Positions 59,286-64,000 of a stretch of DNA of 64,000 bases are shown here, one piece after another. The position numbers were made by a program, and so were the translations under genes. The notes under the pieces are model-generated. The model saw nothing but the letters and a program-made list of their open reading frames with translations. It was not told where the DNA came from and ran no database searches. Origin of the DNA: Streptomyces sp. NBC_01267 (GTDB lineage: Bacteria > Actinomycetota > Actinomycetes > Streptomycetales > Streptomycetaceae); the NCBI RefSeq assembly GCF_036241575.1, contig NZ_CP108455.1, forward strand, positions 186,001-250,000, in the 5' to 3' direction. The first letter of the stretch is position 1. Each line of letters begins with the position of its first letter.

Positions 59286-60236
59286 CTACCGCTCCACCTT
59301 CACCCACGGTTTGACCCCGAGCTTTCCGGTGGTTCCGAGGTCGAGCTCCGGGGTCACCATCACCGGCTCGGCACCGGCCTTCACCCGGACCCGCACATAG
59401 GGCACGTTCACGGGTGTACCGGACCCGGTGGTGTTGCGCCACACCAGGCCGGCGGTGGCCGACTCACCGGGCCTGATTGTGACGGGTCGGGGCTGCACGT
59501 CGGGCCCGGCGCCGGTGGTGATCTCGCCGCTGCCGTCGAGGATCTCGACGCCGTCGACGGCCTTGCGGTCGTCGTCCAGGAGTTCCAGCAGCGGGTAGCC
59601 CTCGACGGTGTAGCTGTGGGTGCCGCAGTTGTCGAGGTGCAGGCCGACGACGCGCAGTCCCATGGCCGCGTCGCCCGCGTCGGCGCTGACCCGGATCCCG
59701 GAGTCGGGGCATGTTCCCTGCCGGGCGGGCGCCTCGCCCGCGGGGACCTTGGTCACGTCGAGCACCTTGGCCTGCGCTACCCGCGGCGCGGCGGACGGCA
59801 GTTCCCCGGCCCGGACCGTACCCCGCACGGTCTTCCCGGGGCCGACGTCGCGCACGGTCACGGTCTGGTTGGTCACGGCCCCGCCGTCACTGCTCATGAA
59901 GGTGAAGACGACCGAGTAGGTCAGTGTCTCGGCGCCCTTGTTGGTGACCTCGTAGGCCGCCATGACCCCCGAGTCCGTGGCGAGGCTGTCGGCGGAGACG
60001 GAGTTACTGCGGGTGGGCGAGGGGGAAGGCGACGGGAGGGTCAGCGAGGTGACCCGCACGCCGTCCTTGCCAGGATCGTCGATCTGCGTGCGGGACGGCG
60101 GTACGGCTCCGCTCGCGACGGTGTTCCGGCCCGCGTGTTCCGCCCCGCAGGCCGTGAGCAGAGCGATCGCGGCGAAAGCCACCAGGAAGGGCCCGGTCGC
60201 GGCGAGGGCCGGGCGGAGTGGGGCGGGTCTGCTCAT
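59286..60236 (-). CDS. DUF4232 lipoprotein
   Basis: A 316-residue cell-surface lipoprotein. The signal peptide ends in a lipobox (FAAIALLTACGAEH, lipidated Cys30). A Ser/Pro/Thr-rich linker (SLTLPSPSPSPTRSNS) follows, then an immunoglobulin-like part (VMAAYEVTNKGAETLTYSVV) and the C-terminal DUF4232 domain (VVGLHLDNCGTHSYTVEGYP, then LLELLDDD and ATAGLVWRNTTGSGTP) with a Cys pair (GTCPDSG and DNCGTHS). The role is unknown; such proteins are common in Streptomyces envelopes. The start at 60236 is the first codon that gives a full signal peptide. Confidence 0.85.
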   Translation of the reverse strand: MSRPAPLRPALAATGPFLVAFAAIALLTACGAEHAGRNTVASGAVPPSRTQIDDPGKDGVRVTSLTLPSPSPSPTRSNSVSADSLATDSGVMAAYEVTNKGAETLTYSVVFTFMSSDGGAVTNQTVTVRDVGPGKTVRGTVRAGELPSAAPRVAQAKVLDVTKVPAGEAPARQGTCPDSGIRVSADAGDAAMGLRVVGLHLDNCGTHSYTVEGYPLLELLDDDRKAVDGVEILDGSGEITTGAGPDVQPRPVTIRPGESATAGLVWRNTTGSGTPVNVPYVRVRVKAGAEPVMVTPELDLGTTGKLGVKPWVKVER

Positions 60237-60437
60237 CCCGTCATCCCATCAGGGCGTCGGCCCTGCGCCCGTGACGGAGGCCACAGTTCGGGTCACAGCG
60301 GTGTCACAAGTGGCGGAGCGGGAGGCGCCGAACTGAGGGGCGTGGCCGGGGAGGTGACGGGGACAGTTGGACTCGCCGGGCAACTGACAGCATTCTGATG
60401 CGTTACGCTGAGTAGCGACGAGCCATCCCCTCAGCCC

Positions 60438-60621
60438 ATGGCCTCGAAGATCCGTCTGCTTTCCGTGGTCATGGTCACGTGCCTCGGGCTCCCTGGAGTA
60501 ACTGCGTTCACGCTCATCCGGGTCTGGCCGGCGGCACCGGACCAGATGGCCCTGGTGGTGACAGCGATTGAGACGTGCTGCATCGTGGCTACGCAATTCA
60601 GCCTTCATCGGCTGCGCCGGT
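60438..60621 (+). CDS. Short membrane-protein frame, possibly the N-terminal part of the next gene
   Basis: MASKIRLLSVVMVTCLGLPG, VTAFTLIRVWPAAPDQMALV and VTAIETCCIVATQFSLHRLR give two hydrophobic segments. The frame then runs on out of phase with the gene starting at 60622. Either this is an independent small membrane protein overlapping the next gene, or a one-base change separates two halves of one gene. Boundaries are approximate. Confidence 0.35.
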
Positions 60622-61095
60622 ATGTCGACGCCGCATCTGGCGCTGGCGGAGTTGTGGGCGGCAACGCACGCCCGGCTGGAGCTCTACCACAGGATCGCCA
60701 CCGGCCAGGCGAAGCAGTCGTTCCGGAACGCGCAGCTGGCGATGGTCATCGGATTCGCACTGCTCGTCGCCTTCGTCATTGTGGCGCTGAAGGCAAGCAC
60801 GACGACGGGCGGCATCGTTGCGGGTGGACTCGGTGCCGTCTCGGCTGCGCTCGCGGGGTACGTGAGCCGTACCTTCGTCCGCTCCCAGGAGGCGGCTGCC
60901 GCACACCTGCGATCGTACTTCGATCAACCGCTGGAGCTGTCCCGGTATCTTGCTGCGGAACGTCTGATCGCCAACGGCAACCTGGGCGACGAGCAGCGCG
61001 CGGAGATCTTGATGACGGTCGTTCAAGCCATGGTCGCCGGCCCTCCACGACCGGCGCCGGACACTCCGAGCGTTCCGGCGCACGCTGCACCCTGA
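60622..61095 (+). CDS. TRADD-N-associated-type two-helix membrane protein
   Basis: A 157-residue protein starting at ATG 60622 (MSTPHLALAELWAATHARLE). The segment LYHRIATGQAKQSFRNAQLA followed by two membrane helices (MVIGFALLVAFVIVALKAST, GGIVAGGLGAVSAALAGYVS) and RTFVRSQEAAAAHLRSYFDQ is characteristic of the TRADD-N-associated membrane domain, found in proteins suspected of conflict or signalling roles. The C-terminal helix reads LAAERLIANGNLGDEQRAEI. The stop lies within a strong terminator stem. Whether the N-terminus extends upstream is unresolved. Confidence 0.65.
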   Translation: MSTPHLALAELWAATHARLELYHRIATGQAKQSFRNAQLAMVIGFALLVAFVIVALKASTTTGGIVAGGLGAVSAALAGYVSRTFVRSQEAAAAHLRSYFDQPLELSRYLAAERLIANGNLGDEQRAEILMTVVQAMVAGPPRPAPDTPSVPAHAAP

Positions 61096-61125
61096 CCTGG
61101 TACCGGATCAGGGTGCAGCGTGCGC
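61078..61125. terminator. Very strong hairpin at the end of the TRADD-N-type gene
   Basis: Perfect 18-base arms GCGCACGCTGCACCCTGA and TCAGGGTGCAGCGTGCGC with a 12-base loop. The left arm includes the stop codon of the upstream gene. It could also serve the convergent phosphodiesterase gene that ends at 61276. Confidence 0.85.
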
Positions 61126-61275
61126 GGCTGATCCCGCGCGCATGTCTGAACACTGTCGTGGTCCAGGCGCCACGCTCGGTCAGCAAGAGGCGTTCGACGC
61201 ACCGATCCGCTGGGTGGCCCCGGTGATACGGCCCCGGCCTCCTCCGCCCACCGCCGAGAAGACCGGGACACGTCG

Positions 61276-61983
61276 TCAACTGCCGGACGTGGCCAGCCAC
61301 TCGTCGATCCGCCCCGGGTGGTCCGTGGTCACGGCGTCCGCTCCGATCTCGACCCAGCGGAGCAGGTGGGCGCGTTCCCCGGTGGGCCAGGCATCCACCT
61401 GGATGCCGGTCTCGTGACAACGGTCCACGAGGTCCCGGGTGAGTTCGGGCTTCAGCTCCGGGCACACCCAGGTGGCCTTGAGTTCCAGCGCGTCCTTGAT
61501 CATTTCAGTGCCCGGGTGGTGGGTGATCAGGCCACGGGGGACGTGCGGCAGCCATCGGGCGGCCTCTTCCACCGCGGTCTTGCTGAAGGAGGTCAGCACT
61601 ACCGACCCGGGCAGCGGGGTACGGCGCTCCCGCTCGGCAAGGGCCTGTACCGCCTCCAGGGCCTTGATCTCGATCTGGACGACGTCCCCGCAGACTTCCA
61701 TGGCCTCGTCGAAGGTGGGTATGCGCTCTCCCTCCCCGGCGTCCAATGCCTGGAGGTCGGCGAGAGTGAAGTCGGCGACGAGGCCGGTGCCGTCGGTCGT
61801 ACGGTCCACGGCCTTGTCGTGGATGACGACGAGGTGGCTGTCAGAGGTGAGTCGGATGTCGAGTTCGATGCCGTCGGCGCCGAGAGCGAGAGCCCGCCGG
61901 AAGGACCGCAGGGTGTTCTCCGGCTCTTCGGTCCGGGCTCCACGGTGTGCGTACACCACGGGACGCCTCACGGGGTGGTTCAC
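61276..61983 (-). CDS. ugpQ: Glycerophosphodiester phosphodiesterase
   Basis: A 235-residue GDPD enzyme that releases glycerol-3-phosphate from glycerophosphodiesters. Conserved features: YAHRGARTEEPENTLRSFRR with the catalytic His-Arg, GADGIELDIRLTSDSHLVVI with the metal-binding Glu-x-Asp, HDKAVDRTTDGTGLVADFTL with the second His, QIEIKALEAVQALAER, and VDAWPTGERAHLLRWVEIGA near the end. No signal peptide, so it acts in the cytoplasm. GTG 61983 overlaps the stop of the substrate-binding protein gene by 4 bases, which ties it to the ABC operon and points to glycerophosphodiester or glycerol-3-phosphate uptake. Confidence 0.9.
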   Translation of the reverse strand: MNHPVRRPVVYAHRGARTEEPENTLRSFRRALALGADGIELDIRLTSDSHLVVIHDKAVDRTTDGTGLVADFTLADLQALDAGEGERIPTFDEAMEVCGDVVQIEIKALEAVQALAERERRTPLPGSVVLTSFSKTAVEEAARWLPHVPRGLITHHPGTEMIKDALELKATWVCPELKPELTRDLVDRCHETGIQVDAWPTGERAHLLRWVEIGADAVTTDHPGRIDEWLATSGS

Positions 61984-63350
61984 AAGTGCTCCTCGATCAT
62001 GGGGCCGTAACGGTTGACGCCCTTGCGCAGCTGATCGGCGACCTCCGCGAAGGCCTGCTGTGCGGAGGTGTTCGCCGACCATATGCGCTGCAGAGCTGTG
62101 TAGATACGCACGTTCGCATTCGGAATCATCATGCGCACCTGGTCGCAGGGGCGCGTGAGGTCCAACTGCCTGACGGCCGTGGCGAAGGCCGGGTCGTTCT
62201 TCATCAGTTTGACGAGGGTGGGTTCCTTGACCGCCGCCGACACCACGGGCAGGTAACCGGTCTCGATGGCCCACCGCGCGGCGTTCTCCGGGCGGGCCAG
62301 GAAGCGCACGAACTGGGCTGCGGCTTCCTTGCGTTCCCGTGGCACGCGCTTGAATATGCCCAGGCCGCCGCCGCCCGTGTTGACCGCGAACTTCTCCTTC
62401 TTCGGCAGGAAACCGGTGCCCAGCTCCCAGCCGTTCGCCTTCGCCATCTCGTTGATCTTCTTCAGGGCGCCGGTGGAGGTGACGAGCGTGGCGATCAGCT
62501 GGTTGCCCATGTCGGCGGTGGGCTCGGTCGCCATGTAAGCGATCTCGTCCCTGAAGATCAGCTTTCGCTGCCATTCGCCCGCCGCCACGGCGCCGCCCTC
62601 GTCGATGGTGACGTCCAGGCCCTTGGAGTACGCCCCACCCCACTGCCAGGCACTGCACTGGAACTGCCAGTCCCCGTCGACTTTCTGGTATCCCTCCAGG
62701 GCTACCCGCTTGCCGCCCACGCTCTGCCGGGTGATGTGGCGCGACCAGTCGTAGAGCTCGTCGTAGCTCTCCGGGGGGCGTACCGGCACGCCGGCCTTCT
62801 TGAAGAGGGTCTTGTTGTAGTAGAAGAGCGGCGTCGAGCGGGCCAGCGGCAGCCACCAGGTGTGCCCCTTGCGGACGCCCTCGCTCAGCAGCCGCGGATT
62901 GTAGGTCCGCTCCAGCTCACCCCGTGCGAAGTAGCTGTCCCAAGGTTCCAGGGCGTCGCCGAAGTAGAACTTGTACCACTTCACGTCGGACAGCACGCAC
63001 AAGTCCGGGGCCTGGGCGCCGAGCAGGCTGATGACCGCCTTCTGGGCGCATTCGTCGTAGGTGCCCTGGAACTGCACCTCCACGTACACGTCCCGCTGCT
63101 CGCGGTTGAAGGCGTCGACGAGATTCTGCAGGGCCGGTCCCACCGGATCTGCGAACGTCGACCAGAGCACCACCCGGGTGCGCCCCCGGAACGCATCAGG
63201 TACCGAGCCACCGCCGGGCTGTGCGACGGGCCCCGTGGTCTGACCGCAGGCGCTCAGCGTCGCGGCCAGTCCCAGCCCCGCGCCCGCCCCGAGCATCCTG
63301 CGCCTGTCGAGCACGGGGCCCGTGACCTCCCGCAGCGCAGTTCGCGTCAT
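61980..63350 (-). CDS. ABC transporter substrate-binding lipoprotein, probably for glycerol-3-phosphate
   Basis: A 456-residue solute-binding protein of the sugar/glycerol-3-phosphate class. The signal is RRRMLGAGAGLGLAATLSAC with a lipobox Cys, and its Arg pair may use the Tat route. The fold markers are TRVVLWSTFADPVGPALQNL, VDAFNREQRDVYVEVQFQGT, YDECAQKAVISLLGAQAPDL, WWLPLARSTPLFYYNKTLFK and FKRVPRERKEAAAQFVRFLA. ATG 63350 overlaps the permease stop (ATGA). Substrate assignment is inferred from the coupled phosphodiesterase gene and from similarity in outline to UgpB. Confidence 0.85.
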   Translation of the reverse strand: MTRTALREVTGPVLDRRRMLGAGAGLGLAATLSACGQTTGPVAQPGGGSVPDAFRGRTRVVLWSTFADPVGPALQNLVDAFNREQRDVYVEVQFQGTYDECAQKAVISLLGAQAPDLCVLSDVKWYKFYFGDALEPWDSYFARGELERTYNPRLLSEGVRKGHTWWLPLARSTPLFYYNKTLFKKAGVPVRPPESYDELYDWSRHITRQSVGGKRVALEGYQKVDGDWQFQCSAWQWGGAYSKGLDVTIDEGGAVAAGEWQRKLIFRDEIAYMATEPTADMGNQLIATLVTSTGALKKINEMAKANGWELGTGFLPKKEKFAVNTGGGGLGIFKRVPRERKEAAAQFVRFLARPENAARWAIETGYLPVVSAAVKEPTLVKLMKNDPAFATAVRQLDLTRPCDQVRMMIPNANVRIYTALQRIWSANTSAQQAFAEVADQLRKGVNRYGPMIEEHL

Positions 63351-64000
63351 TTTCCGGCTCCCTGGGTCAGCCCGGCGATGATGTACCGCTGGGCGAAGAA
63401 GAACATGACGAGGACCGGCACGACCACCATGACGGCGCCGGCAAGGATCGCTCCCCAGTTGGCGAAGGTCTCGGTGTTCTTGAGGAAGAGCAGACCGATG
63501 GGCAGGGTCCGCATGTCCGTGCTGCTGGTGACGATCAGAGGCCAGATGAAGTCGTTCCACTTGCCGACCATGACGACCAGGGCGACGGTGATCACCATCG
63601 GGCGCGACATCGGCAGCACCACGCGGAAGAGGATGCGCAGGTGTCCCGCCCCGTCGATCTTCGCCGCGTCCGTGATCTCCTGGGGCAGTGTCAGCATGTG
63701 CTGGCGCAGCAGGAAGGTGCCGAAGACCGAGCCGAGGCCCGGCGCTATCAGGCCCGCATAGGAGTTGACCCAGCCGAGCTGGGCGATGGTCAGAAAGTTC
63801 GGCAGCAGCGTGACGTGGCCGGGCACCATCATCGCGCCCAGCAGGAACAGGAACAGGACCTTCTTGCCGGGGAACGGCAGGAACACGAATGCGTAGGCGC
63901 ACAGCAGCGCGGCGGTCAACTCGATCGCGGTGCCGATCACGGACACGATCAGGGAGTTGAGGAAGAACCGGCCGAACGGTGCGGCGCGCCAGGCGTCGGA
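63347..64000 (-). CDS. ABC transporter permease (UgpE/MalG-type), 5' end outside window
   Basis: The C-terminal 217 residues of an inner-membrane permease that runs off the right edge. Membrane helices include GTAIELTAALLCAYAFVFLP and KVLFLFLLGAMMVPGHVTLL. The EAA loop that docks on the ATPase is LPQEITDAAKIDGAGHLRIL followed by FRVVLPMSRP. The final helix precedes FFFAQRYIIAGLTQGAGK, the usual ending of this class. The stop overlaps the binding-protein start. A partner permease should lie further upstream, outside the window. Confidence 0.9.
   Translation of the reverse strand, partial: SDAWRAAPFGRFFLNSLIVSVIGTAIELTAALLCAYAFVFLPFPGKKVLFLFLLGAMMVPGHVTLLPNFLTIAQLGWVNSYAGLIAPGLGSVFGTFLLRQHMLTLPQEITDAAKIDGAGHLRILFRVVLPMSRPMVITVALVVMVGKWNDFIWPLIVTSSTDMRTLPIGLLFLKNTETFANWGAILAGAVMVVVPVLVMFFFAQRYIIAGLTQGAGK

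Overview
The window is high-GC actinobacterial DNA, most likely Streptomyces. Supporting signs are frequent GTG starts, ATGA/GTGA start-stop overlaps, twin-arginine secreted proteins, small secreted proteins, and a Group 1h type [NiFe]-hydrogenase locus. No rRNA, tRNA or CRISPR array was recognised. Everything was read by eye from the sequence. Family names rest on motif recognition and no database was searched.

Layout. 1-4200: the 3'-open end of an ECF sigma factor gene, a large secreted protein with a lectin-like N-terminus and a pore-former-like middle, and a small secreted protein. 4232-6802: two insertion sequences (IS5/IS427 type and IS701 type) stacked at one CTAG target. 6800-21050: an accessory region mixing intact genes (MarR regulator with a divergent alpha/beta hydrolase, an alpha/beta hydrolase-phosphotransferase fusion, pterin dehydratase, a Tat-exported hydrolase, GNAT) with many broken genes and transposase remnants (IS5, IS21, Tn3, ISL3). 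21199-37532: a compact hydrogenase island (below). 37533-49840: a decaying GNAT/nucleotidyltransferase/HEAT operon, an SDR gene, a full group II intron with its reverse transcriptase, a frameshifted MFS transporter, a divergent SRPBCC/TetR pair with two perfect operators, and an FMN-binding glutamate-synthase-like protein. 49843-52227: a second copy of the IS427-type element, which splits an ArsR-family gene, then a complete IS3 element. 52400-64000: a small secreted protein, NmrA and SDR oxidoreductases, a Tat-exported family 2 glycosidase behind a LacI-type operator, a lipoprotein, a two-membrane-segment protein, and an ABC uptake operon with a glycerophosphodiester phosphodiesterase that runs off the right edge.

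Hydrogenase island. The divergent block is hoxX (plus strand) facing hypB and hypA (minus strand). The long plus-strand operon is hhyS, hhyL, a NifU/four-Cys Rieske-like protein, DUF5947, DUF6084, a 470-residue unknown, a 39-residue membrane peptide, a 70-residue acidic protein, the maturation protease, a hypC-hypF fusion, a second hypC, hypD, hypE and a DUF6390 protein. Most junctions overlap by 4 bases, so the genes are probably translated together. Together they encode the enzyme, a complete Ni-Fe(CN)2CO cofactor assembly line including an aerobic CO source (HoxX), and several proteins of unknown role that probably link the enzyme to electron acceptors or assembly. The whole island lies between two direct copies of the same IS 45.6 kb apart.

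Many genes outside the island carry single-base frameshifts, several in short homopolymer runs. They may be real decay or sequencing error.
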